A stretch of DNA of 30,112 nt from assembly GCA_023228025.1 (NCBI GenBank), contig JALOCD010000052.1, positions 1-30,112 of the forward strand. The letters run 5' to 3'. The notes beneath the pieces are model-generated. The model searched no databases and had not been told where the DNA came from. It worked only from the letters and a program-made list of their open reading frames with translations. The DNA is from Prolixibacteraceae bacterium. GTDB lineage: Bacteria > Bacteroidota > Bacteroidia > Bacteroidales > Prolixibacteraceae. How positions within the stretch are numbered: position 1 is the first letter of the stretch; every line of letters starts with the position of its first letter. Below, piece by piece: positions 6,697-15,808 of this stretch. Both the position numbers and the translations under genes were made by a program.

Positions 6697-7863
6697 ATGG
6701 CTGCATTAAAAAAACGCATCATCCTTTTGGGAACCACCTGGCCCTTTCGGCCCGGGGGCATCTCCACCTTTAACGAAAGGCTGGCCAGGGCGCTTATCGA
6801 AGAAGGGCATGAGGTGATTATTTATACCTTTTCACTTCAATATCCCAATTTTTTATTTCCGGGAAAATCCCAATATTCTGATCAGCCTGCCCCTGCGGAT
6901 CTGAACATACATATCAGGGTCAATTCAGTCAATCCTTTCAACTGGATTTCGGTAGGCAGGGAGATAAAGAAACTGGCGCCCGATTTGCTGATCATGCGTT
7001 TCTGGATTCCCATGATGGCACCGGCCCTTGGAACCATTGCCCGAATTGTAAGGAAAAACAGGCATACCAGGGTCATCTCGCTGGCCGACAATATTATCCC
7101 CCACGAAAAACGTATAGGAGACAAGCAACTGACCAATTATTTTGTGAGAAGTGTCGATGGATTTGTTACGTTATCCCACAAAGTACTGGATGACCTGAAG
7201 AAGATCCGGCCATCCGTCCCAGTGCTGTATACACCTCATCCGCTTTACGACAACTTTGGCAAAGCGGTATCCCGGGAGGAGGCCTTGTCAAACCTAAATT
7301 TGGATCCCGAATATAAGTACCTGCTTTTCTTCGGGTTTATCCGCGAATACAAGGGACTCGATTGGTTGCTGACTGCCTTTGCCAATCCTGCTTTGCGAAA
7401 ATTTAAGGTCAGGTTACTGGTTGCTGGTGAGTATTATACCACATCAGGTAAATATGACCAGATTATCAAAAATTATCATTTGGAAGATGATGTGGTATTG
7501 CATACAAACTTCATAGCCGACAGCATGGTTCCCTCCTACTTCGGCGTTGCCGACCTGGTCGTGCAACCGTACAAAGATGCCACACAGAGTGGCGTTACGC
7601 AGATTGCCTACCATTTCGAAAAGCCTATTCTGGTCACCAATGTAGGTGGATTGGGCGAAACAGTGCCCAACGGAAAAGTTGGTTATTCGGTAGAACCAAA
7701 TCCCGAAGCTATTTCAGAAGCGCTGATTGATTTTCTGGAGCATGACCGGAAAGAGGCGTTCAAGACAAATATCCGCATAGAAAAGAACCGCTTTACCTGG
7801 GGAAAAATGGTTGAAACGATTGAAAAACTGGATGACGGAATAATAAAAAATAGGTTAATTTAG
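6697..7863 (+). CDS. Glycosyltransferase family 4 protein
   Basis: A 388-residue GT-B fold glycosyltransferase. The N-terminal LLGTTWPFRPGGISTFNERL is the acceptor-side glycine-rich loop. YLLFFGFIREYKGLDWLL starts the C-terminal Rossmann domain. The nucleotide-sugar site is around VVQPYKDATQSGVTQIAYHF and ILVTNVGGLGETV. The first glutamate of the usual E-x7-E motif is replaced by the QSGV form, as in a known GT4 subgroup. The donor and acceptor sugars cannot be told from sequence. It sits alone between surE (divergent) and the RSH gene, 69 bases upstream of the latter. An envelope polysaccharide or glycolipid role is plausible. Confidence 0.9.
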   Translation: MAALKKRIILLGTTWPFRPGGISTFNERLARALIEEGHEVIIYTFSLQYPNFLFPGKSQYSDQPAPADLNIHIRVNSVNPFNWISVGREIKKLAPDLLIMRFWIPMMAPALGTIARIVRKNRHTRVISLADNIIPHEKRIGDKQLTNYFVRSVDGFVTLSHKVLDDLKKIRPSVPVLYTPHPLYDNFGKAVSREEALSNLNLDPEYKYLLFFGFIREYKGLDWLLTAFANPALRKFKVRLLVAGEYYTTSGKYDQIIKNYHLEDDVVLHTNFIADSMVPSYFGVADLVVQPYKDATQSGVTQIAYHFEKPILVTNVGGLGETVPNGKVGYSVEPNPEAISEALIDFLEHDRKEAFKTNIRIEKNRFTWGKMVETIEKLDDGIIKNRLI

Positions 7864-7932
7864 GACGGTGAAGTCTGGATGATGTTTCCATACAGAATTC
7901 ATTGAACCCATTAAAGAATTTTTTGGTTACAG

Positions 7933-10116
7933 ATGGATTTGCAGACAGAAATAGAAAAGAGGGAGATTGAAGACCTTTTCGAAGAGTTGCTAAAATCTTT
8001 TACCCGTCCGCTGACGACTGAAAACGTGCAATTGATCCAAAAAGCCTATCAATTTGCATCTTCAGCCCACCTGGGAGTCAGGCGTCGGTCGGGAGAACCT
8101 TATATTGTGCATCCTCTTTCCGTTGCAAAAATTGTTGTCAGTGAGATAGGGTTGGGAACCAAATCCGCGGTAGCGGCTATCCTTCATGATGTTGTGGAGG
8201 ATACGGATTATACGGTTCAGGACATTGAGAAGATGTTCGGAGCAAAGATTGCCATGCTGGTGGATGGGCTCACAAAGTTGTCGGGAACATACGATTCCAA
8301 GCAAGCCACCAATTTCCGCAAAATGTTGATGACCCTTTCGGACGATGTGAGGGTCATTTTGATTAAACTGGCAGATAGGCTGCACAACATGCGGACACTG
8401 GATTCGATGCCCCTCAACAAGCAGTTGAAAATCTCCTCCGAAACACTTTACATATTTGCCCCATTGGCCCACCGGCTCGGGCTCTACGCCATCAAATGCG
8501 AACTGGAGGACCTCAGTCTAAAATTCAAGGATCCGGAAACCTATCGGAAGATCGAACTTAGCCTGCACAGTGAGGAGGAGCGGATCAGTTACCTCGTACA
8601 CGATTTTATCAAACCAATTCAGGCAAAACTTTACGAGGAAGATTTTGATTTCACGGTAAGTGGCCGAACGAAATCGATCTATTCGATTTACCAGAAGATG
8701 CAGACCAAGAACATCACCTTCGAGGAGATTTATGATTTGCTGGCCGTTCGCATCGTTTTTAAACCCAACGAAAACATCTCTGAAAAACGACAATGTTTCG
8801 ATATATTATCCCTTGTCACAGACATTTACACACCAAAACCGGATCGGATCAGGGACTGGATCACCATTCCGAAAGCCAATGGATATGAGGCGCTTCACAC
8901 TACCGTGATGGGGCCGAAAGGACAGTGGGTCGAAGTACAGATAAGAAGTGAGCGGATGGATGAGATCGATGAACGTGGTTTTGCGGCCCATTTTAAGTAC
9001 AAGGGAGACAGCGCCTCGGAAAGTGAATTGGACAAATGGCTTCAAAAGATCAGGGAGCTATTGGCCAATCCAGAATCGGATGCCCTCGATTTTCTTGACG
9101 AATTCAAACTCAACCTTTTCAGTCGCGAAATTGTCATCTTTACGCCAAAAGGCGAGATGAAAATGTTGCCAAAGGACTCCACGGTCCTGGATTGTGCCTA
9201 CGACATTCACTCGGCTTTGGGAAACCACTGCATCGGCGCCAAGGTAAACCATGCCCTGGTGCCAATGAGCTATGTACTCAAGAGTGGCGACCAGGTAGAG
9301 ATACTCACCTCCGAGAAACAATCGCCAAAAGCAGAGTGGATGAACATTGCAGTTACGGCAAGGGCCAAGACCAAAATCAAGGACTCCTTCAAGCAGGAGC
9401 AAAAAAAACACATCGAGGCTGGATTAAAGAAGCTCACCTATCAATTTGAAAAACTGAGTGTCAAACCTTCTACCAATACCTTCAAAAAGCTCCTCAATCA
9501 TTATGGTTTTCACACCAAAGAGCAGTTATACGCTGAGATTGGTATGGGACTGGTCTCTTTGGATAACCTGGAAGAGGTCCTTCAGACGAAAGCGGAAAAC
9601 AGGTTTGTGAAATTCTGGAACCTTACCTTCTCCTCCGACAAAAAGGAGGAAAAAATTGACAAGAAAAAGCCATTCTTGCTTACTGAGGACTCCAAACAAT
9701 CCAACTACAAATTGGCCCCCTGCTGCAATCCCATACCGGGGGACAATGTTGTCGGTTTCGTTTCTGACGGTGAACAGATAATGATACACAGAAAAACCTG
9801 CCCGGAAGCGATCAAACTAATGTCGAGCAGGGGTGAAGACATCGTGCAGGCCTCCTGGAACAAGTTCAAAGTCCTCTCCTACCTGACCCACTTGTATGTT
9901 CGCGGCTTCGACCGACAAGGAATGGCCAACATGATCACCAACATCATCTCCAACGAATACGGCATCAACATGCGATCGATCAACCTGGATGCGCACGACG
10001 GAATTTTTGAAGGGCACCTCTACCTTTACATCCACAATACAGACAACCTCAATACGCTTATCACCAAACTTCAGAAATTAAAGGGAATTGATTCAGTGAC
10101 CCGACAGGATAAATAA
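7933..10116 (+). CDS. RSH family (p)ppGpp synthetase/hydrolase (RelA/SpoT)
   Basis: A full-length 727-residue RSH enzyme that makes and degrades the alarmone (p)ppGpp. The N-terminal HD hydrolase domain is intact (YIVHPL, then ILHDVVEDT with H85/D86, and KLADRLHNMRT). The synthetase domain has GRTKSIYSIYQKM, EIYDLLAVRIVF and NGYEALHTTVMGPKG. A TGS domain follows (IVIFTPKGEMKMLPKDSTVL), then a conserved Cys-containing stretch (LAPCCNPIPGDNVVGF) and a C-terminal ACT domain. The intact HDxxED motif indicates hydrolase activity, so a bifunctional SpoT/Rel-type enzyme is likely. In Bacteroidota this gene commonly precedes fur and purA; here those genes lie 10 kb downstream. The gene ends 10 bases from a convergent gene. 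Confidence 0.96.
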   Translation: MDLQTEIEKREIEDLFEELLKSFTRPLTTENVQLIQKAYQFASSAHLGVRRRSGEPYIVHPLSVAKIVVSEIGLGTKSAVAAILHDVVEDTDYTVQDIEKMFGAKIAMLVDGLTKLSGTYDSKQATNFRKMLMTLSDDVRVILIKLADRLHNMRTLDSMPLNKQLKISSETLYIFAPLAHRLGLYAIKCELEDLSLKFKDPETYRKIELSLHSEEERISYLVHDFIKPIQAKLYEEDFDFTVSGRTKSIYSIYQKMQTKNITFEEIYDLLAVRIVFKPNENISEKRQCFDILSLVTDIYTPKPDRIRDWITIPKANGYEALHTTVMGPKGQWVEVQIRSERMDEIDERGFAAHFKYKGDSASESELDKWLQKIRELLANPESDALDFLDEFKLNLFSREIVIFTPKGEMKMLPKDSTVLDCAYDIHSALGNHCIGAKVNHALVPMSYVLKSGDQVEILTSEKQSPKAEWMNIAVTARAKTKIKDSFKQEQKKHIEAGLKKLTYQFEKLSVKPSTNTFKKLLNHYGFHTKEQLYAEIGMGLVSLDNLEEVLQTKAENRFVKFWNLTFSSDKKEEKIDKKKPFLLTEDSKQSNYKLAPCCNPIPGDNVVGFVSDGEQIMIHRKTCPEAIKLMSSRGEDIVQASWNKFKVLSYLTHLYVRGFDRQGMANMITNIISNEYGINMRSINLDAHDGIFEGHLYLYIHNTDNLNTLITKLQKLKGIDSVTRQDK

Positions 10117-10126
10117 AGTTATCATT

Positions 10127-11482
10127 TTATTTTCTTTCCAACCACTTTTGGGGAAGTGGAACTATGCATATATTCATCGACCTGTTATCGGCCGAGAGCA
10201 TGGCAGACTGAATTTCAATGCGGGTACCATCGGGGCTGAAGGTAGGATGCGGATGATCCGCGGCCGTGGCTTTGTGCCCCGTTGTCAGCAGCATCATCTC
10301 GTGTGTCCGGCGATCAATCAGGTATAGATTCCGTTCAAAATCATCTCCCGCTGCAAAACGACCGTCGGTGGATCCGTTTACATGCCAGAAGCCGCTTCCT
10401 TTGGGTATTTGTCCAACAATGGTCATCTCCCTGGTGTTGATATTGACAATACCAAGCCCGGAGGGTTTCTCGCGCGTTCCGCAGGGTCCCCATGCTGGAT
10501 CGAGACCGGGATCGGCAATCTTACCACCTGTACCGGTGACAGTTTCGCCTGTTGAATTCGCAATTTTCCGATGCCCCATAATGGCAAAAGCCACCTCATC
10601 CTTACTAATAACCGCCTCATGCGTTATCCATTCATAAGGCGATTCGGGATACAACGGACGTAAACCAGTACCATCAGAATTCACAATCCAGGTTCGCTGC
10701 GGCGCCTTTCCTCCAGTTTCCCAGCAAAAGATAATCTGACCCGGAACCCATGGGTTATTTTGAATGTGGCCTATCTGAAAGGAAACTGAGACAACATATT
10801 TAATCTCTCCTGTATGAATGTTCATTCCCGCAACACCTGCAGGACCGGCACCCATGTTTCTGGGACCGAAGTTTCCTTCAATCTTGGTTCCTTCCGGCAG
10901 ATGCTTTTGTGCTTCCGTTTTGCCTACCCGGAACCAGGCCCACTCCTCTCCGCCATCCAGGGCCATATCTCCACCCGCCTCGAGCGAGGAGGGTGTTGTT
11001 CCGCATATTCGCTGATAAACAGAGGCCTTCTTTAATGTACCTGATTTGCTGTCGGCAAACAATTTTCCCAAATCCACTTCAACGATGTCAAGTTTGTTTT
11101 TGGCGGAATCTCCCTCCGTTTTGCGCATAAAATAGAGCTTCATCGATTTTCTCGCAACACTCAGCATACCGATGAAACCACCTTCGGAGACCTGAACAAT
11201 ATCACCTGATTTTTCATTGACAGCCATCGCTTCTCCTTTAACCCTTTCCGATCTGAAAATGACCCAATTACCATCTGATGTCCATTGGTTATGTGTCTGG
11301 TAGATCTTGGAGTCGTGCGCCGGGGTACTTGTCAGGAATGTCAATTTAACGCCGGTGACGGGATCTGTTACGATTTTCTTTTCAGATGGAAAACGGCTGC
11401 CTATTTGAGCCTTAGCAGGATACTGAATGCAAAAGCAAACAATAATAATGAGCAAAAGAAGGAAATTGCCATTTTTTTTCAT
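10127..11482 (-). CDS. Secreted beta-propeller protein, oligogalacturonate lyase (PL22)-like
   Basis: I chose ATG 11482 (451 residues) because it begins a clear signal peptide (MKKNGNFLLLLIIIVCF..., cleavage likely after AKA). The mature start, SRFPSEKKIVTDPVTGVKL followed by THNQWTSDGNWVIFRSER, matches the oligogalacturonate lyase family, a seven-bladed propeller that cleaves unsaturated digalacturonates. Histidines expected in the metal site are visible in IGHIQNNPW, WITHEAV and DHPHPTFSPDG (H410, H412). I could not place the expected conserved glutamine, and no other pectin genes are nearby. True lyase activity is therefore uncertain and a PD40-type binding or related lyase role is possible. 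Enterobacterial PL22 is cytoplasmic; this one should be periplasmic. Confidence 0.7.
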   Translation of the reverse strand: MKKNGNFLLLLIIIVCFCIQYPAKAQIGSRFPSEKKIVTDPVTGVKLTFLTSTPAHDSKIYQTHNQWTSDGNWVIFRSERVKGEAMAVNEKSGDIVQVSEGGFIGMLSVARKSMKLYFMRKTEGDSAKNKLDIVEVDLGKLFADSKSGTLKKASVYQRICGTTPSSLEAGGDMALDGGEEWAWFRVGKTEAQKHLPEGTKIEGNFGPRNMGAGPAGVAGMNIHTGEIKYVVSVSFQIGHIQNNPWVPGQIIFCWETGGKAPQRTWIVNSDGTGLRPLYPESPYEWITHEAVISKDEVAFAIMGHRKIANSTGETVTGTGGKIADPGLDPAWGPCGTREKPSGLGIVNINTREMTIVGQIPKGSGFWHVNGSTDGRFAAGDDFERNLYLIDRRTHEMMLLTTGHKATAADHPHPTFSPDGTRIEIQSAMLSADNRSMNICIVPLPQKWLERK

Positions 11483-11587
11483 TGGAATGGAGATAACTTG
11501 ATTTCTCTCAAAAATAATCAAATATCAATGTCGTTAAGTTAAGGTTATTGATTATTCCCCCTTTGCGTACTTCGTGAGACCCTTCGT

Positions 11588-11672
11588 CCCGCATGTGCGG
11601 GATTGTGGTGAAATTTACATGTTTAACCACAAAGGTCCCAAAGGAAAGCACAAAGAAAACACAAAGAAATTC
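11588..11672. repeat. CACAAAG-type intergenic repeat with perfect hairpin
   Basis: A perfect CCCGCA-TG-TGCGGG hairpin (11588-11601) is followed by GTGGTGAAATTTA and then several ACAAAG units (about 11628-11668). The GTGGTGAAATTTA core and ACAAAG units recur at 26010-26108, so the two are members of one dispersed family. This copy's left side has decayed and no longer mirrors the right. Confidence 0.55.
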
Positions 11673-11762
11673 GCTAACTAAACGCCATTGAATCAAATAT
11701 CACAATTTACGTCTTGCCCGGCAGGGCATAAAGCTCCATAGAAAAAGCCGCATGAAGTTGGT

Positions 11763-11842
11763 GTTTCCCCAGAGGGGATAAACAGCATAATGGGAATATA
11801 TTCGAATGAAAATTGGAGTTTGTTTATTCCCTAGTGGGAAAA
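11763..11842. repeat. Imperfect 21-base inverted repeat
   Basis: GTTTCCCCAGAGGGGATAAA (from 11763) and GTTTATTCCCTAGTGGGAAA (from 11822) are near reverse complements separated by about 38 bases. Each arm also has internal dyad symmetry (CCCC/GGGG and CCC/GGG). Possible RNA hairpin or mobile repeat remnant. Confidence 0.55.
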
Positions 11843-11982
11843 ATGGACTCCGACCATTGATTCTTATATTAAGCTTAATTCTCTGACGGGCAAAAGACGA
11901 ACCTTCTTAACCAACTTTAACATAATAATATTTTAAGATTAGCCAAATTGATCTATTTTTATTCACTCTTTAAAACCTAAAT

Positions 11983-14628
11983 ATGGCAGGAAAAATTGCG
12001 CTTTTCATCCTAAGTATCTTCACAGCTTCCTTTTATTCTTCAGCTCAGGGTATCAAAGGTCATATCAGTAATTCCAACGGTGAGCCTATTTCATTTGCAA
12101 GTATCTATGTCCCGAAACTCTCATCAGGAACAACTTCCAACCTGGAAGGAAATTACGAACTTAAAATCCCGGAAGGGAAATGGACCATTTTGTTCCAGTA
12201 TCTGGGCTACCAAACTGTTACACAAGAGGTAAAAGTAGAAAAATCCGTTCAGAAAATTGATGTTACGCTTTCGGCTCAAAGTTATGTCATTCCTGAGATT
12301 GAGGTATTGGCTACAAAGGAGGATCCTGCCTATTACATCATGCGGAAAGCCATTGCTATGGCTCCTTATTACCGGAAGCAGGTATCGAAATACTCCTGCA
12401 AAGTTTACCTGAAAGGAAACGGAGTGTTCGAAAAAATACCCTTTCTCCTGGGAAAACAAATGAAAAAAGGGGGATTGAAAGAGAATGAACCATTTGTGAT
12501 GGAGACCGTTAGCAAAATTGATTTTGAACTTCCGGATAAGGTAAACCAGCAGGTATTAGCCATGCGTTCATCGGGTCAGCAAAACAACACCTCGCCCATG
12601 AGGATGATAATCCACAATCTTTATGATGCCGATCAATATGGTGTCGCCACACCAATAGGCAGAACCGCTCTGAACATATATGATTTCAGACTGGAAGGCG
12701 TTTTTGTGGACCAGGGGAGAACCATCAATAAAATTAAGGTCACCCCAAAAACCAAGGGAAACAATGTTTTTACAGGTTATATTTTCATCGCTACGGATTA
12801 CTGGAATATCCATTCATCAGATCTGAAACTACACGCTCCTATGACTGATGTAAATGTTCACCAGGTCTATGCCGAGGTGAACAAAAATACCTGGATGCCA
12901 GTCAGTCTGGATTTTGACATGAATTTTTCAGGTTTTGGGCTAAAGATGAAATACCGTTATGTGGCATCCATCAGCGACTATAAGACAACATTAAATCCAT
13001 CCCTCGATCACACTTTCCTGGAAAAAATCAAAGACCAGCAATTGGAAGAGCAGCAATTTGTTCAGCGGATCAATGAAGAGAAAAATAGCTCTACCGGACA
13101 TATCACAGCAAAGTCATCGAAACAAAAGACTATCACAAAGCTGATGCAGAAGCCAGAGCTCACCAATCGGGAGAGTACCAAATTGAACAAGCTACTGGAA
13201 AAGGAGATCGCACGGAACTCTCCTCCGGAACCACTGGAGATCAAATCAAGCATCCAGGTTAGCCAGAAAAGAGTGAACAACGACTCGGTCTTCTGGACAG
13301 CACATAGACCTATCCCTTTGACACTAAGCGAAAACAGAAGTTTTTTAAAAAAAGATTCATTTCTGCGCATTTCAACTTCTCCAAAATACATGGATTCAGT
13401 GAGGGATTCCAGGAAGAAATTCAGAATAAAGCACTTGGTTTTTGGAAAAAATTACAACTACTCCATTGACTCTATTCGAAAGTTTGAATTCTTGACCATC
13501 CCAACCCTATTAAATCCCACAGCCTTTTCTTTCAATACCGTTGACGGGCTGCGGCTGGAGTTGCCTTTCAGTTATTATAAAGCTGACAGCACAGGAAGGT
13601 CATTGCGATTGAACCCCAATTTTGCCTATGCATCTCTTCGCCACAAAGTGGATGCTACATTTTCTTACAATCAGCGATTCAGAGGTTTAGCCAATAGTTG
13701 GCTAAGTGTATCGCTGGGAAGTACAACTGACGATTACAACAGGAATAGCGGAATTTCGAAACTCACCAATGAATTCTATACCCTCTTTTGGGAAGATAAT
13801 TACAAAAAATACTTCCGGCGTGATTTTTTACAGTTCACTTTCGGCAGGGACCTTGCCAATGGGCTGAATTCTGTTACATCCATGGAATATAGCAACAACA
13901 GTTCGCTTAGTAATCATTCAGCATTTACTTTTATCGACAACAAAAACAAGGAATTCCGTCCGAATATTCCTGAAAATTCCACACTTGTTGTCGGACAGCT
14001 GGACGACCATCAGTCCCTCATCTTCAGATTGCAGCTTGAATATACGCCCCACAACCGGTACCGCATTGTGGATCACAAAAAGATGTATGCCGGAAGTAAA
14101 TACCCCACTTTTTCGTTGGGATACAAAAGTGCCCTTTCGTCCTTTTCAGGCAGCGGCTACCGTTTTGATATGCTGCGGCTGGGAATCAGGCAAAAAATTG
14201 ATTACGGTTTTGATAACCATTTTTCCTACCAGATCAATGCCGGCAAGTTTCTGAATCACAACAAACTCTATTTTGAAGATTTTCAACATTTCAATACGCA
14301 ATCCACCCGGTATCTTTTCTCTTCCCCTGAAAACAGTTTCAGGTTACTGCCATTTTATCAATATTCTACGGGTAGTCAATATGCCGAAGCACATGCCAAT
14401 TTACAAATGAACAAATTGATTTTAAAACGATTGCCGATTATTAAAAATAGCTCAATATCTGAAAAAATATTTCTCAATTATCTAACAACCCCGGAGTTGA
14501 GAAATTATATGGAAGTGGGTTATGGCTTTACGAACCTCTTCCTTTTCCTTTCCGCTGAGGTAATTGCAGGATTTGAAGATGGCAATTTTAGATCGGCTGG
14601 AGTAAAGCTTATACTGAATTTGAAATAG
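11983..14628 (+). CDS. DUF5686 outer-membrane protein with CarboxypepD_reg-like N-terminus
   Basis: An 881-residue protein starting with a signal peptide (MAGKIALFILSIFTASFYSSA, cleavage near SAQG). Residues ~23-100 are a carboxypeptidase-regulatory-like beta-sandwich (GIKGHISNSNGEPISFASIY, GNYELKIPEGKW, LGYQTVTQEV). The rest fits DUF5686: DPAYYIMRKAIAMAPYYRKQV, the conserved KYSCKVYLKGNG, DNIHSSDLKL-type strands, and many alternating hydrophobic/aromatic strands ending in LILNLK, as expected for an outer-membrane barrel with a terminal beta signal. The N-terminal module resembles that of TonB-dependent receptors but no TonB plug is present. Its precise function is unknown; family members are thought to act in the outer membrane of Bacteroidota. 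It is transcribed alone from the repeat-rich gap before it. Confidence 0.88.
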   Translation: MAGKIALFILSIFTASFYSSAQGIKGHISNSNGEPISFASIYVPKLSSGTTSNLEGNYELKIPEGKWTILFQYLGYQTVTQEVKVEKSVQKIDVTLSAQSYVIPEIEVLATKEDPAYYIMRKAIAMAPYYRKQVSKYSCKVYLKGNGVFEKIPFLLGKQMKKGGLKENEPFVMETVSKIDFELPDKVNQQVLAMRSSGQQNNTSPMRMIIHNLYDADQYGVATPIGRTALNIYDFRLEGVFVDQGRTINKIKVTPKTKGNNVFTGYIFIATDYWNIHSSDLKLHAPMTDVNVHQVYAEVNKNTWMPVSLDFDMNFSGFGLKMKYRYVASISDYKTTLNPSLDHTFLEKIKDQQLEEQQFVQRINEEKNSSTGHITAKSSKQKTITKLMQKPELTNRESTKLNKLLEKEIARNSPPEPLEIKSSIQVSQKRVNNDSVFWTAHRPIPLTLSENRSFLKKDSFLRISTSPKYMDSVRDSRKKFRIKHLVFGKNYNYSIDSIRKFEFLTIPTLLNPTAFSFNTVDGLRLELPFSYYKADSTGRSLRLNPNFAYASLRHKVDATFSYNQRFRGLANSWLSVSLGSTTDDYNRNSGISKLTNEFYTLFWEDNYKKYFRRDFLQFTFGRDLANGLNSVTSMEYSNNSSLSNHSAFTFIDNKNKEFRPNIPENSTLVVGQLDDHQSLIFRLQLEYTPHNRYRIVDHKKMYAGSKYPTFSLGYKSALSSFSGSGYRFDMLRLGIRQKIDYGFDNHFSYQINAGKFLNHNKLYFEDFQHFNTQSTRYLFSSPENSFRLLPFYQYSTGSQYAEAHANLQMNKLILKRLPIIKNSSISEKIFLNYLTTPELRNYMEVGYGFTNLFLFLSAEVIAGFEDGNFRSAGVKLILNLK

Positions 14629-14692
14629 AAGATCCATCAGTTCTAAAAGTCGGCCAATTACCTTTACTTCAATCTATTACAATTTATTTCAC

Positions 14693-15481
14693 TTATTTTT
14701 TCTTGTGCTTTAGCGCCTTTCTGATTGCCTCCTCCGCCAGCACCTCCATCACCTTGTATCCCTCCTTGTTGGGATGTACACCATCTTTTGAATACTCAGC
14801 TTTCATCCCCTTCCTGTTATCTACGACAGAGGAGAAATAATCGAGGTAATCGAATCCGTTTTTGGCTGCATACGCTTTGAGCCACTTGTTGACTGTAATA
14901 ATTTTCTCGGCAGGTTCGAGTCCTGGTTTCCACGGGTAATCATATACCGGTAAAATTGAGCAGAGAATCACTTTTATTCCGCTGGCTTTCGCCAATTCGG
15001 CCATTGAAGCAAGGTTGTCTTCGATCATTTCGAGGGAGGAAGGTCCGGTATTTCCGGCAATATCATTGGTTCCGCCAAGGATCAGTACCACTTTAGGTTT
15101 AAGATTGATGACATCGGCCCTGAAACGTACCAGCATCTGAGGCGTGGTTTGTCCGCTAATTCCCCTGTCAACATAAGATTTCCCTTCAAAGAATTCAGGC
15201 GAAATCCTTATCCAACCATCTGTGATAGAATTACCCATAAAGACGACCCGCTCTTCGTTTGCTGCAGGCAATCCAAGTTTCTCGTTTGCTTCCCTGTAGC
15301 GTTTGAAGTTTGGCCAGTCATTTTTAATCCATGACAATTGCTCGTTCTCTTTTTGCAATTGTTCGATTGTCTTTACTGGTGCAGTACCTGTTGGTTGAGT
15401 GTTTTGTGCTCGCAGAAAAGGAGCAAAACAGACAAAAATCAGGAACATACAAAAGGTCAAATTGAAAGTTGAAGTCTTCAT
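14693..15481 (-). CDS. Secreted SGNH/GDSL-family hydrolase (acetylesterase-like)
   Basis: A 262-residue exported hydrolase. A signal peptide (MKTSTFNLTFCMFLIFVCFAPF, cleavage near LRAQ) is followed by the four SGNH blocks: VVFMGNSITDGW (nucleophile S85), DRGISGQTTPQML (oxyanion Gly), LILGGTNDIAG (Asn) and KDGVHPNKEGY (D233, H236). The family removes acyl groups, often acetyl from carbohydrates, in the periplasm or at the surface. The substrate is not evident, but nearby sugar genes suggest an ester-decorated glycan. Stand-alone leftward gene flanked by convergent DUF5686 and divergent TIM-barrel genes. Confidence 0.92.
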   Translation of the reverse strand: MKTSTFNLTFCMFLIFVCFAPFLRAQNTQPTGTAPVKTIEQLQKENEQLSWIKNDWPNFKRYREANEKLGLPAANEERVVFMGNSITDGWIRISPEFFEGKSYVDRGISGQTTPQMLVRFRADVINLKPKVVLILGGTNDIAGNTGPSSLEMIEDNLASMAELAKASGIKVILCSILPVYDYPWKPGLEPAEKIITVNKWLKAYAAKNGFDYLDYFSSVVDNRKGMKAEYSKDGVHPNKEGYKVMEVLAEEAIRKALKHKKK

Positions 15482-15808
15482 AAATTCTTTTAGCTGATTA
15501 ACGTGAAAAATAAAATTGGGGTCAATTACATTGCTGGTATGTCAGAATCGGACAAAACTACAAATATTCAGAATATCAAAAAAAACAATCATCTGTCAGA
15601 TCGGTTTCTTTCCAGTGACTATAATAAAAAAGGTGGGGCATTAGATTTATTTTACAACCTTATGTACAATTTTGATTTTCTTTCTCCTAAATTTGCTTCG
15701 GTTCATCATTCTTTTCTTCCACGTTTTGTTTTATTTTTTAAAGGATGACCCGTTTCTGAAGATACTACTTACAACTAAACAGTTTCAAACATAATTAAAG
15801 ATACAAAC
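15482..15808. other. 327-base divergent intergenic region
   Basis: It separates the SGNH hydrolase (leftward) from the TIM-barrel gene (rightward). The stretch is AT-rich. A TAAATTTG box at 15688-15695 fits TAnnTTTG and could drive the rightward genes with a leader of about 100 bases, but a TTTG at 15671 is too close to be its -33 element. I found no other clear signal. An open frame of 81 codons crosses it but looks like chance. Confidence 0.4.

Larger units (their letters stand above)
11483..11982. other. 500-base non-coding divergent region with two repeats
   Basis: The gap lies between the PL22-like gene (leftward) and the DUF5686 gene (rightward). It carries no convincing coding frame. 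It holds a CACAAAG-rich repeat with a CCCGCA/TGCGGG hairpin (11588-11672), a small GCCCGGCAGGGC hairpin (about 11717-11728) and a longer inverted repeat (11763-11842). The last 100 bases before the DUF5686 start are AT-rich and likely contain its promoter, but no exact TAnnTTTG box was seen. Confidence 0.6.

Noticed and set aside
6635..6706. Upstream extension of surE
   Set aside because: It would overlap the glycosyltransferase start and both promoter boxes, and adds 24 residues not seen in SurE proteins.
15503..15748. An 81-codon rightward frame in the gap before the TIM-barrel gene
   Set aside because: Composition is that of AT-rich non-coding DNA, no family resemblance, and it overlaps the expected promoter region of the real gene.
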